Assembly: GCA_024644235.1 (NCBI GenBank)
Contig: JAHELJ010000011.1
Coordinates: forward strand, 1-64,000
Source of the DNA: Lewinellaceae bacterium
Lineage (GTDB): Bacteria > Bacteroidota > Bacteroidia > Chitinophagales > Saprospiraceae
Reading direction: 5' to 3'
Length of the DNA stretch: 64,000 nucleotides
The translations under genes were made by a program, and so were the position numbers. The notes under the pieces were generated by a model that worked only from the letters and a program-made list of their open reading frames with translations, was not told the DNA's origin and made no database searches. Position 1 is the first letter of the stretch, and each line of letters begins with the position of its first letter. Shown here piece after piece: positions 17,471 through 25,672 of the stretch.

Positions 17471-18448
17471 ATGTGGAAAGACTTAATCTCATTTGCTTGG
17501 AGAGGTATGGCTATGGGAATGGCCGAAGTGGTACCCGGTGTAAGTGGAGGCACGATAGCCTTTATCACAGGGATCTATGAAAGATTGATCAAATCTATCA
17601 GAAACATCAGCCTGTTTCCTGTTCAACAACTGAGAAAAGGAGGATTTAGGCAGCTCTGGCGGCACATCGATGGCAACTTCCTATTAGCCCTTTTGGCGGG
17701 AATGGTCGCAGGACTGGTAATCGGCATCTTTGGTATTTCTTATTTACTCGAACATTATCCACCTCTGATCTGGGGATTCTTCTTTGGATTAATCGTGGCT
17801 TCGGTAGTTTACATTGGAAAAAAGATTTCGAGCTGGAAATGGGCAGAAGTCTTACTGCTGATTGGTGGTGCCGTGATCGCGTACTTTATCACAGTCTTTA
17901 GTCCTTCGGAAGGCAGTCAATCTTATCCGTTTATTTTCGTCTCTGGCATGATAGCTATTTGTGCTTTAATCTTACCAGGAATTTCGGGCAGTTTTATTCT
18001 CCTCTTGTTGGGTATGTATACTTTCATACTTGAATCTGTCAAGGCAGTTATCGAAGATCAATCACTTGCTGCCCTGATGATCACGGGAGTATTTGCTTTG
18101 GGTTGTCTCGTTGGCCTCGCCCTTTTCTCGAATGTTTTAAATTGGACTTTTAAATACCACCGACATCCTACCCTTGCCCTTCTTACCGGATTTATGATAG
18201 GGTCTCTCAACCGAATCTGGCCATGGAGAAATCCTGTTCTTTGGTTGGATAAGGATTCCGGGAAACGGTTAACTGATTTGAGCACGATCGCCGACCTCGA
18301 GCGGGTTAAAGTCTTGTCGGAATTAAATGTGTTCCCTTCCGCCTATCATGGCGACGCTCTTTTTGCTGGCGTGATCGCGTGCTTCTTTCTAGGACTTTTG
18401 CTGGTTTTTCTATTTAGTCGTTGGGAGAAGACGACCGTGGAATTCTGA
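17471..18448 (+). CDS. DUF368 membrane protein (polyprenyl-phosphate translocase, PopT-like)
   Basis: The 325-residue polytopic protein begins with the DUF368 signature GMAMGMAEVVPGVSGGTIAF (about residues 14-33) and has the second inverted-repeat counterpart ALILPGISGSFILLLLGMY (about 162-180). DUF368 proteins have been shown in other bacteria to recycle undecaprenyl phosphate across the cytoplasmic membrane, supporting peptidoglycan and surface polysaccharide synthesis. Nine or so hydrophobic segments fit the family. The 3' end overlaps the convergent symporter gene by 35 bp. A role in C55-P recycling here follows from family, not context. Confidence 0.88.
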   Translation: MWKDLISFAWRGMAMGMAEVVPGVSGGTIAFITGIYERLIKSIRNISLFPVQQLRKGGFRQLWRHIDGNFLLALLAGMVAGLVIGIFGISYLLEHYPPLIWGFFFGLIVASVVYIGKKISSWKWAEVLLLIGGAVIAYFITVFSPSEGSQSYPFIFVSGMIAICALILPGISGSFILLLLGMYTFILESVKAVIEDQSLAALMITGVFALGCLVGLALFSNVLNWTFKYHRHPTLALLTGFMIGSLNRIWPWRNPVLWLDKDSGKRLTDLSTIADLERVKVLSELNVFPSAYHGDALFAGVIACFFLGLLLVFLFSRWEKTTVEF

Positions 18449-20129
18449 TGGATTGCACTAAGTCTTGAACATGAGCGGGAGGAGGCTTGGTGAAGGCAGA
18501 GACGGTCAGAGCAGTCAAGAAATTAAAGACCATTCCCAGTGTTCCAATTCCTTCCGGTGAAATACCAAACCAATACTGCTCAGGAGTGCCTCCCCCATAT
18601 TTAAAGTAGAAAATGTAGAAAGCGGTAAATACCAGACCCACTATCATTCCTGATACGGCTCCCGCCATATTCATACGTTTTGAGAAGATACCCATCACTA
18701 TGGCTGGAAAGAAAGAAGCGGCAGCAAGACCAAATGCAAAAGCAACAACCTGGGCGACAAAACCGGGCGGATTTATTCCTGCATATCCGGCTACGAGAAC
18801 AGCCACCGCAATAGAGATCCTGGCTGCTTTAAGCTCTCCTTTTTCCGAGATTTTGGGTCGGAGCCATTTCTTCAGCAAGTCGTGGGCGATAGAGGTACTG
18901 ATCACTAAAAGTAATCCTGCTGCCGTGGAGAGAGCTGCTGCCAGCCCCCCGGCAACCACCAGAGCAACCACCCAATTGGGCAGATTGGCAATGGATGGAT
19001 TTGCCAAAACCATAATATCACGATCAACAATTAATTCATTACCATTCCATCCATTTGGCTTAGCTGTCGATTCCACAAAATCCGGGTTTGCATCATTATA
19101 GTATTGAACCACTCCGTCCCCATTCTTATCTTCAAAAGCAAGAAGTCCGGTTTTTTCCCAATTACCAAACCAGCTGGGCAATGCTGTGTATGGTTTGTTA
19201 TTTACGGTTTGAATCAAATTAGTGCGGGCGAACGCACCGATTGCTGGTGCACAGGTGTAGAGTAGTGCTATGAAGAGCAACGCCCAACCAGCAGATCGCC
19301 TGGCGTCAGATACTTTAGGTACCGTGAAAAAACGAACGATGACATGAGGAAGTCCCGCTGTTCCTAACATAAGGGCTGCCGTGACAAAGAACAAATCTGT
19401 CTTACCACGATGTGAGGTAGTATATTCCTTAAAGCCCAGTTCAGTGCAGATCGCATCAAGTTTATCCAGCAGGAAAGTACCATCTGCCAAGGTTCCGCCA
19501 AGACCGATCTGGGGAATGGGGTTCCCTACCATCAGGAGGGAAATAAAAATTGCAGGCACCAGGTAAGCAAATATCAAAACACAATACTGGGCGACCTGAG
19601 TATAGGTGATTCCCTTCATGCCACCAAGCACCGCATAAAAGAAAACAATTGCGACACCGATAGTTACCCCCCATTCAAAAGGAATGTTGAGAAACCCGGC
19701 GAAAGCCACTCCCACCCCTTTCATTTGACCCACCACATAGGTAAAAGATACAAACAGGGCACAAATCACCGCCACCACCCTGGCCAATTGGGAATAGTAA
19801 CGCTCTCCGATAAAATCAGGTACTGTGTATTTACCAAACTTCCTCAGGTAAGGGGCGAGCAATAGTGCTAACAATACATATCCTCCGGTCCATCCCATCA
19901 GGTACTGAGCTCCCTGGTATCCCATGAACGCAATCAGTCCGGCCATCGATAAGAAGGAAGCAGCACTCATCCAGTCTGCAGCAGTGGCCATACCGTTTGT
20001 GATCGGATGTACTCCCTTTCCAGCTACATAAAACTCAGCGGTAGAGGAAGCGCGAGACCAAATAGCAATACCAATATAGATGGCGAAAGTCAGTCCTACG
20101 ATTACGAAAGTCCAGATTTGAAGATCCAT
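18414..20129 (-). CDS. Sodium:solute symporter, large subunit (ActP / VC_2705 type)
   Basis: The 571-residue protein has about 13 membrane segments and the SSS-family core (FYVAGKGVHPITNGMATAAD, about residues 32-51; MSAASFLSMAGLIAFMGYQG, about 54-73). It belongs to the subgroup paired with a DUF4212 small subunit, which is encoded immediately upstream; these pairs transport acetate or other short carboxylates with Na+. A periplasmic loop at about residues 335-365 contains DKNGDGVVQYYND, which has the D-x-N-x-D-G layout of an EF-hand Ca loop. The substrate cannot be read from sequence. It overlaps the convergent DUF368 gene by 35 bp. Confidence 0.9.
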   Translation of the reverse strand: MDLQIWTFVIVGLTFAIYIGIAIWSRASSTAEFYVAGKGVHPITNGMATAADWMSAASFLSMAGLIAFMGYQGAQYLMGWTGGYVLLALLLAPYLRKFGKYTVPDFIGERYYSQLARVVAVICALFVSFTYVVGQMKGVGVAFAGFLNIPFEWGVTIGVAIVFFYAVLGGMKGITYTQVAQYCVLIFAYLVPAIFISLLMVGNPIPQIGLGGTLADGTFLLDKLDAICTELGFKEYTTSHRGKTDLFFVTAALMLGTAGLPHVIVRFFTVPKVSDARRSAGWALLFIALLYTCAPAIGAFARTNLIQTVNNKPYTALPSWFGNWEKTGLLAFEDKNGDGVVQYYNDANPDFVESTAKPNGWNGNELIVDRDIMVLANPSIANLPNWVVALVVAGGLAAALSTAAGLLLVISTSIAHDLLKKWLRPKISEKGELKAARISIAVAVLVAGYAGINPPGFVAQVVAFAFGLAAASFFPAIVMGIFSKRMNMAGAVSGMIVGLVFTAFYIFYFKYGGGTPEQYWFGISPEGIGTLGMVFNFLTALTVSAFTKPPPAHVQDLVQSIRIPRSSSPND

Positions 20130-20144
20130 TGGTTTGCAGATTTT

Positions 20145-20399
20145 CTAGTCGTCCACACCGTGCTTCCTGTCGAGCCGGTTCATCAAAATCACGTAGATAA
20201 AAATCAGTAGGAGAAAAACATATATGGCTCCTTGCTGGGCAAACCAAAAGCCCAGCTTGAAACCGCCCAGCCGGATCTCGTTTAGGGTATCTGCGAAAAG
20301 GATTCCCGCTCCATATGATGCTACAAACCAAATCAAGAGCAAGACAAAGAGATATTTGAGATTGGTCCGCCAGTAGGTCTTGTAAGGATCGTTGTTCAT
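20145..20399 (-). CDS. DUF4212 small subunit of the sodium:solute symporter
   Basis: The 84-residue protein carries two membrane helices (LFVLLLIWFVASYGAGILF and FWFAQQGAIYVFLLLIFIYV) and the family motif GFKLGFWFAQQGAIYVF. It is the small partner of the VC_2705-type symporter just downstream (15 bp gap). Charged ends (MNNDPYKTYWRTNLKY ... NRLDRKHGVDD) fit the normal length and layout. Confidence 0.93.
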   Translation of the reverse strand: MNNDPYKTYWRTNLKYLFVLLLIWFVASYGAGILFADTLNEIRLGGFKLGFWFAQQGAIYVFLLLIFIYVILMNRLDRKHGVDD

Positions 20400-20475
20400 G
20401 TTTGGCTGAATGGGTTGATCAAACCGCTCTCAAAATAGCCAAAATTGACGTACATCAGTCAGGACATCGTTGCCA

Positions 20476-21870
20476 CTAATTAAAATGGATAATCTGCTCC
20501 ATTTTCTTTTCCCGCACATACCAATAGATGATACGTTGCGCATCGCGAGAAGCAGGCATTATATCTATGATGTCTTCAAGGTCCTCCTGATGTTGAATCA
20601 CTACTCCGTCTTGCATGTACCCAAAGCCTCGAAACTGGCCGTCTTCTACCATTACTACTGATTTTTCACCTGGCTCCCGTCCTTGATCGATAAGGTAAAA
20701 ACTGTCATGCACTATGCGCTGCAGATAGCTCACCGCTTGTATAACCCTATCATTGTAAGATTCAATATCTTCAAGCTGGAGGCAGGCACCGCTGCATTTG
20801 CCAATACGGTGATTGAAACAAGCCCCGGATCCGGTTTGCTCTCCTGATTTGTTTTGACAGAGGTCAAATTCATCGATCAACCCTTCCAAATGTCCTTTTG
20901 CATAGGCCAGTTTTGGATACTCCTTGATAATCGAATAACCAAGAGGGGTCTGTTTACGGATCTTTTCAGCTCGTATGTGGAAGTATCCTTCATTGTCGGG
21001 AAAATAATACAATGCAAAAGGGAACAATTTCTTTCTCAAGGCTCGATTTACTTCCGGCTGAAGGCGCTTTATTTCTTTCTCCTCAAGCAATAAGGCCACC
21101 AATTCACTTCCAGTACATGTATAGGTAATATCATGTACCCGCTGTGCCAGTTTAATCGCTTTGCCCGTATTCTGAGCAAAATGTTGCATCACCCTTTTCT
21201 TGATATTGATACTCTTGCCTACATAAATCACATCTCCCTCTGCATTGTGGAAATAATAAACCCCACATTGCTCAGGTAATGCATGAAGGTGTTCCAATGA
21301 AATGGCTGCAGGTAGCCTGGATGCTTTGATTCCATAATTCACAATCTTATTGACTGCTTCATCACCATCCGTCAGAGAGAGTAAACTTTCAAAGATTTCT
21401 GTCGTAGCCAACACATCATCCATTGCCCGGTGGCGGTTCTTCACCGTCACGTTATAATATCGACACAATGAATCCAATCCATGTCTTCTGAGGTCTGGCA
21501 GTAGCATCCTGCTCAATCGAGCAGTACACAGTTGTTTGCGAGTGTAGGTATACCCGAGATTCTCAAATGCTCTGCGTATGAAGCTATAATCAAACCGGGC
21601 GTTATGCGCGACGAAGATGCAGTCTTCGGTAATCTCCACCAGCTTTTTCGCTACTTCGTAAAACCAGGGAGCATCCACCAGCATTTCATTAGTAATGCCG
21701 GTTAATACGGTAATCTGCCTCGATAATGATCTGCCTGGCTTTACCAGCGATTCAAATCGATCAATAATTTGCTTCCCATCATGCACGACGACGGCCACCT
21801 CAATGATCTTGTCCCTTCTAAGCATGCCGCCGGTAGTCTCAATATCAATAATTGCATATTTTCGTGACAT
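20476..21870 (-). CDS. DnaQ-like 3'-5' exonuclease fused to a UvrC-type GIY-YIG nuclease domain
   Basis: The 464-residue fusion has an N-terminal DEDDh exonuclease (residues ~1-170: AIIDIETTGG with D and E ligands, VAHNARFDYSF, NRHRAMDDV) followed by a GIY-YIG endonuclease domain (about 200-285: CGVYYFHNAEGDVIYVGKS ... KKRVMQHF). The C-terminal third has a UvrC-like cysteine cluster (CFNHRIGKCSGAC, about 360-372). The arrangement resembles the Cho/UvrC N-terminal half joined to a proofreading-type exonuclease, so a DNA repair role is likely but unproven. All key acidic residues are present. Its ATG at 21870 is only 5-26 bp from the divergent NamZ start. Confidence 0.9.
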   Translation of the reverse strand: MSRKYAIIDIETTGGMLRRDKIIEVAVVVHDGKQIIDRFESLVKPGRSLSRQITVLTGITNEMLVDAPWFYEVAKKLVEITEDCIFVAHNARFDYSFIRRAFENLGYTYTRKQLCTARLSRMLLPDLRRHGLDSLCRYYNVTVKNRHRAMDDVLATTEIFESLLSLTDGDEAVNKIVNYGIKASRLPAAISLEHLHALPEQCGVYYFHNAEGDVIYVGKSINIKKRVMQHFAQNTGKAIKLAQRVHDITYTCTGSELVALLLEEKEIKRLQPEVNRALRKKLFPFALYYFPDNEGYFHIRAEKIRKQTPLGYSIIKEYPKLAYAKGHLEGLIDEFDLCQNKSGEQTGSGACFNHRIGKCSGACLQLEDIESYNDRVIQAVSYLQRIVHDSFYLIDQGREPGEKSVVMVEDGQFRGFGYMQDGVVIQHQEDLEDIIDIMPASRDAQRIIYWYVREKKMEQIIHFN

Positions 21871-21875
21871 AGGGT

Positions 21876-23111
21876 TTGAAATTAAAAAAATATATTATGT
21901 ATTATACCCTGCTAATCACTTTTTTAATATCAGTGCAGGCTATTAACTGTACAAATTCGAAGGGAAAGACACAAGCCCCTGACAATCAAACCGCTGAAAG
22001 CCCTGCAGTACTTCCGGGTGCTCATCAAACTGAGCAATATCTCCCTATGTTTGATGGGAAGAAAGTAGGTCTGGTAGTGAATCACACCTCCACCATTGGA
22101 TCCGTTCATCTGGCAGATACTCTCATCGCCAGCGGTATCGAAGTCACCAAAATATTTGCGCCGGAGCATGGATTTAGGGGTACTGCCAGTGCAGGAAAAA
22201 AATTAGAGGATGGACTAGATCCCAAAACAGGATTGCCGGTGATATCTTTGTACGGAGCCACGAGAAAACCCACCCTGGAGCATCTCTCAGACCTCGATAT
22301 AGTGGTATTCGACATACAAGACGTAGGTGTCCGCTTTTACACCTATATCAGTACCATGAGTCTGGTAATGGAAGCCTGTGCCCAAGAAAAAGTCCCTGTC
22401 ATGATTTTAGACCGGCCCAATCCCAATGGTCATTATGTAGATGGTCCCATCAGAGAGGAAGCATACAAGTCTTTCGTTGGAATGCACCCTGTTCCAGTGG
22501 TTTATGGAATGACCATCGGTGAGTACGCGACAATGGTAAATCATGAGGGGTGGCTACAGGATCAGCTGCAGTGTGACCTGACCATCATTAAGTGTAAAAA
22601 TTATACCCACCAATCAAAATATGATCTCCCGATCAAACCATCGCCAAACCTGCCGAATCTGCGATCAATCTTGCTCTATCCCTCACTTTGCTTTTTTGAG
22701 GGCACAGTACTCAGTATTGGCAGGGGCACGGAGACGCAATTTCAGGTAATTGGTCATCCCGATTTGCCTGAAAGCAATTATTCGTTTACTCCCAGAGATC
22801 AGGAAGGAGCAGTTAATCCCAAACTTGAGGGAAAGCTTTGTCACGGTGAGTCTCTGACTCACCTCGGTGAGGACGAATTATTTGAGCGAAGAGCTGTGGA
22901 CCTGCAATACCTGATAAAATACTACCAGCTATTTCCGAACAAAGACAACTTCTTTCTTCCATCATTGTGGATAGACAAATTAGCAGGTACCACTAAACTC
23001 AGAGAAGCCATTATCGCCGGACAAACTGCAGAGCAGATCAGAATAAATTGGCAAGAAGATCTTAAAGATTTCAAGTTGCTACGCTCAAAATACTTGCTTT
23101 ACCCTGAATAG
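21876..23111 (+). CDS. DUF1343 lipoprotein, exo-beta-N-acetylmuramidase NamZ family
   Basis: The 411-residue protein contains the DUF1343 hallmarks: KIFAPEHGFRG (about residues 91-101), VFDIQDVGVRFYTYISTMS (about 144-162), LDRPNPNGHYVDGP (about 178-191) and PSPNLPN (about 253-259). Characterised members release MurNAc from the non-reducing end of peptidoglycan fragments, so a cell-wall recycling role is likely. With TTG 21876 the N terminus is MKLKKYIMYYTLLITFLISVQ and leads to a lipidated Cys at 25, a proper basic n-region. ATG 21897 lacks it, but TAgggTTTG at 21870-21878 might be a promoter element, which would favour the ATG. The start is thus ambiguous; the family is firm. Confidence 0.9.
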   Translation: MKLKKYIMYYTLLITFLISVQAINCTNSKGKTQAPDNQTAESPAVLPGAHQTEQYLPMFDGKKVGLVVNHTSTIGSVHLADTLIASGIEVTKIFAPEHGFRGTASAGKKLEDGLDPKTGLPVISLYGATRKPTLEHLSDLDIVVFDIQDVGVRFYTYISTMSLVMEACAQEKVPVMILDRPNPNGHYVDGPIREEAYKSFVGMHPVPVVYGMTIGEYATMVNHEGWLQDQLQCDLTIIKCKNYTHQSKYDLPIKPSPNLPNLRSILLYPSLCFFEGTVLSIGRGTETQFQVIGHPDLPESNYSFTPRDQEGAVNPKLEGKLCHGESLTHLGEDELFERRAVDLQYLIKYYQLFPNKDNFFLPSLWIDKLAGTTKLREAIIAGQTAEQIRINWQEDLKDFKLLRSKYLLYPE

Positions 23112-23113
23112 TC

Positions 23114-24049
23114 TTATTTCCCCTTGCTCTCCCTGAGCTTGTTGTAATCCTGAACAAGCTCGTTTGGCACCAATATGGCCAGGTTGTATTGCTGGATTTT
23201 CCAAGATCCCTTCTCATCTTTGGAGAGAACCCCTGAACCCCGGCACGTACCCATCCAAGTATCGAGAAGCTCATTGAACCAGGCTACTTTTCCATCCTCA
23301 GATAAAAAGACCTTTCGATCGGAAGGGGTAAACTTCCAGGCTTGTCCTTTATCAAAGTAAGGCTTCGAGAATTGATAGAAAGCATCTTTGCTCCAATTTT
23401 CCGAAGCATCAGTACCCAGAAAATAGCCCTCCTGGTCAATCGCATTAAAATATTGCTTCAGGTTGCCATTTGCAGCAGCAGCATGCCAATCGTCTAGGAG
23501 TGAACCAATTTTCTGCTCTTCACTTAGAGCACACTCTTTCCGACGGGTGTCGGCGATTGAAATAATTTTCCAACCTTCTGATCCCTTGTGCAATTGGAAT
23601 GCATCAACTCCGCAATGTGAAAAGTTGCCCTGGTAGTAGAAGTCATATCCCACCCAGGCACTGGCCATATGATCATCCACCTTTACTTCCATGCTGGTGA
23701 TTCGCTCATCCAAAGACCCTTTTGGGGCGGAGGCTATATTGGCAGCGAAATCATCGATTGAAATCACTGTCAATTTCTGTTTTTCTGTTGCCAGTAATTT
23801 TGCATCATCGACAAATAGCTTTTTGATGGCATCACTATCATTGTTCCGCATTGCGGTAAAAAGAGACTTTATCACAGACTCTACAGTCTCCGTATTGACC
23901 TCTACTTCGCCAGGCACTGGAGTCTCCTCATCACCGTCGGGAATGTAAGTCTTGTCTTTGTACGGATTATTCACTTTTACGTCAGGAGTTTGTCCAAGAA
24001 CCGGAAAAACCAGTACTGCGGCCGATAGTGCCAGAATGATTTTATTCAT
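23114..24049 (-). CDS. Exported tandem NTF2/SnoaL-like protein
   Basis: The 311-residue protein has a signal peptide (MNKIILALSAAVLVFPVLGQ). Two SnoaL/DUF4440-like NTF2 folds follow: residues ~55-165 (VIKSLFTAMRNNDSDAIKKL ... WVGYDFYYQG ... GWKIISIADTRR) and ~180-310 (LLDDWHAAAANGNLKQYFNA ... WFNELLDTW ... GSWKIQQYNLAI). The domains could be independent small-molecule binding or catalytic cups, but no conserved catalytic set is evident to me. Function is not assigned. It converges on the NamZ gene with a 2-bp gap. Confidence 0.72.
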   Translation of the reverse strand: MNKIILALSAAVLVFPVLGQTPDVKVNNPYKDKTYIPDGDEETPVPGEVEVNTETVESVIKSLFTAMRNNDSDAIKKLFVDDAKLLATEKQKLTVISIDDFAANIASAPKGSLDERITSMEVKVDDHMASAWVGYDFYYQGNFSHCGVDAFQLHKGSEGWKIISIADTRRKECALSEEQKIGSLLDDWHAAAANGNLKQYFNAIDQEGYFLGTDASENWSKDAFYQFSKPYFDKGQAWKFTPSDRKVFLSEDGKVAWFNELLDTWMGTCRGSGVLSKDEKGSWKIQQYNLAILVPNELVQDYNKLRESKGK

Positions 24050-24090
24050 GATGTTATTTTCAAGTAAATAAAGGCGGATTATCTTTCGTT

Positions 24091-24106
24091 AAATTATCGA
24101 TAATTT
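24091..24106. repeat. 16-bp perfect palindrome in a divergent promoter region
   Basis: AAATTATCGATAATTT equals its own reverse complement. It sits between the start codons of the NTF2-like gene (24049, minus) and the TPR gene (24136, plus), so it is well placed for a dimeric regulator. A weak -7-like TATCTTTC is just upstream on the plus strand. The AT-rich sequence makes chance plausible. Confidence 0.45.
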
Positions 24107-24135
24107 TATCCATCTTGGAATTAATCCAATCTACT

Positions 24136-24651
24136 ATGGCAAAGGTAACCACCTGCATTTTTATTTTCCTGCTTGCTGCTTGTCAGTCGGGGCCAGATGT
24201 GAAATCCCGTATTGTTGAGTTGGAGGATCAGTTGAGCCAGGCTCCTAATCAGGAAGTCCTTCAGGGCCTGGTCGGTTTGTATGAAGAAGCTTATCAGCAA
24301 AGTGATGAGCCGGAAGAAAAGCTGGAGTATCTCTGGAAGTCTGGTGAGACGTCGCGAGCGCTTCGAGACTACACCAAAGCAGAAAATGCCTTTGTCGAGA
24401 TTTATGAGAAGTATCCCGAATCTGAGCAGGCTTCGAAAGCTTTGTTTATGCATGCTTTTATGATGGATGAAGATCTAAAAGCCTTTGATAAAGCCCGAGG
24501 TCTCTATGAAAGCTTTCTCTCTCGATATCCAGACTCGGATTTTACAGACGATGCTCAATTTCTTCTACAGCATCTGGGCAAGACCGACGAAGAAATGCTG
24601 GAGTTCTTACAACAGCAAAATCAGGAACAGGGTGCTGAGATCCAAGACTAA
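24136..24651 (+). CDS. Small tetratricopeptide-repeat lipoprotein
   Basis: 171 residues from ATG 24136, with a lipoprotein signal ending LLAACQSG (lipidated Cys at about 16). The mature part is helical, with TPR-like units (YLWKSGETSRALRDYTKAEN, then AFVEIYEKYPESEQASKALF, then ARGLYESFLSRYPDSDFTDD), the pattern of periplasmic scaffold or BamD/YfiO-like proteins. The TTG-initiated extension at 24115 has no signal-peptide advantage, so the ATG is preferred. It converges with the Spo0M-like gene with a 3-bp gap. A specific partner cannot be named. Confidence 0.82.
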   Translation: MAKVTTCIFIFLLAACQSGPDVKSRIVELEDQLSQAPNQEVLQGLVGLYEEAYQQSDEPEEKLEYLWKSGETSRALRDYTKAENAFVEIYEKYPESEQASKALFMHAFMMDEDLKAFDKARGLYESFLSRYPDSDFTDDAQFLLQHLGKTDEEMLEFLQQQNQEQGAEIQD

Positions 24652-24654
24652 GTT

Positions 24655-25119
24655 TTACTTTAACTGAAAAGACTTTCTGTCAAAGGGATTAAGAGCAGTT
24701 CCTACCACATCTGCTTCTACTTCTACCCGGTACTCACTATCCACTCCCTTCAATTTTTTAGCTGCCGAAATCAAGCCACCGAGAATGAAGTTCTTCTCTT
24801 GGAATTCGTCCATTGGGGATTTGACCAGATCAAAAGGAAGTTCGAATTCCAGTTCAACAAATTCATCAGCCGGCACATCGATCATCACGTGCATGTCCTT
24901 TTCGGCTAGTAGATATTCATCGGTCAATTTAGACTTTCTCCTGCCTCTTCGATAGGTCTCAATAAGTTTAATATTTACAGATGCAACAGTCTGAGCATTC
25001 ATAGATCCAAAACGAAGACGTCCCTGAACGACCCGGTCGTGCCGGGAGATTTCTTCCGGTATGATCACCTCTACTTTGACACCTTCAATTCCCAGCCATT
25101 TCTTAACTCGACCCAACAT
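24655..25119 (-). CDS. Spo0M-like (SpoOM family) arrestin-fold protein
   Basis: 154 residues starting MLGRVKKWLGIEGVKVEV, matching the N-terminal layout of Spo0M, an arrestin-like protein first described in sporulating Bacillus. Visible are the paired beta-sheets (RHDRVVQGRLRFGSMNAQTV, about 21-40) and a long central sheet region. It is about half the usual length, so only the N-terminal beta-sandwich is present. ATG 25125 is an alternative start 2 codons upstream. The function outside Bacillus is unclear; no sporulation is implied. Confidence 0.65.
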   Translation of the reverse strand: MLGRVKKWLGIEGVKVEVIIPEEISRHDRVVQGRLRFGSMNAQTVASVNIKLIETYRRGRRKSKLTDEYLLAEKDMHVMIDVPADEFVELEFELPFDLVKSPMDEFQEKNFILGGLISAAKKLKGVDSEYRVEVEADVVGTALNPFDRKSFQLK

Positions 25120-25189
25120 TTGCATCAATTATTTTAATCTCTCATTTAAATGCTATCAAATAGCTTTTCGTTCCCCTTGCTCTTGCTGA

Positions 25190-25672
25190 CTATACAAATC
25201 GAACATGCCAACTTTCTGAAATCGGCTTCAACCAGGCGTTTTCAAGATCGTGCTTCGAGGCGACAAGATTATCAAATACTAACGTCTCATCGTTGATCTT
25301 TCCTTCGCGATACAGCCTCTGAAAGTCTTGACGAGGCACAGTAAAAACCTCTCCGTCTTGTTGATAGGAAAAAGTCATCCGGTCAAAAAGGGTAAGTCCA
25401 AACTCCTGTTCTATTGAGCGAATAAAAGCTACAGATTCATCAATGGAACACCCACTGGGTGCATTAAATGTACCATCTACTACCAGCAGGATAAATCGCT
25501 GATGCAAGACATCACCCCAAGCAGACAGCGGTTGTTGATGAGCAGCCCATGTATCAACAAACTCCCCAATTCTAACTTTGATCTTACCAAGGTCCGGTTC
25601 GGCAATTGGCGTAGAGCTTTGGTAGATCCAAACTCGAGATTGAGGCGACATGCCTCTTATGTCGGTCTTCAT
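25190..25672 (-). CDS. Conserved Bacteroidota protein, often mislabelled 'ABC transporter ATPase'
   Basis: A 160-residue protein with the conserved opening SPQSRVWIYQSSTPIAEPD, the SAWGDVLHQRFILLVVDG strand (about 50-67) and the SGCSIDESVAFIRSIEQEFG helix (about 73-92). Databases often call it an ABC ATPase, but no Walker A, signature or Walker B motif is present, so that label is wrong here. The start ATG 25672 overlaps the preceding CCG-domain gene's stop as ATGA; MSPQSRVWIYQ (25651) is the alternative. Its position after an Fe-S pair suggests a link to that electron-transfer system. Confidence 0.65.
   Translation of the reverse strand: MKTDIRGMSPQSRVWIYQSSTPIAEPDLGKIKVRIGEFVDTWAAHQQPLSAWGDVLHQRFILLVVDGTFNAPSGCSIDESVAFIRSIEQEFGLTLFDRMTFSYQQDGEVFTVPRQDFQRLYREGKINDETLVFDNLVASKHDLENAWLKPISESWHVRFV

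Noticed and set aside
24655-25119. Spo0M-like gene as evidence for sporulation
   Set aside because: Arrestin-fold Spo0M homologues occur in many non-sporulating bacteria, and no sporulation genes are present.
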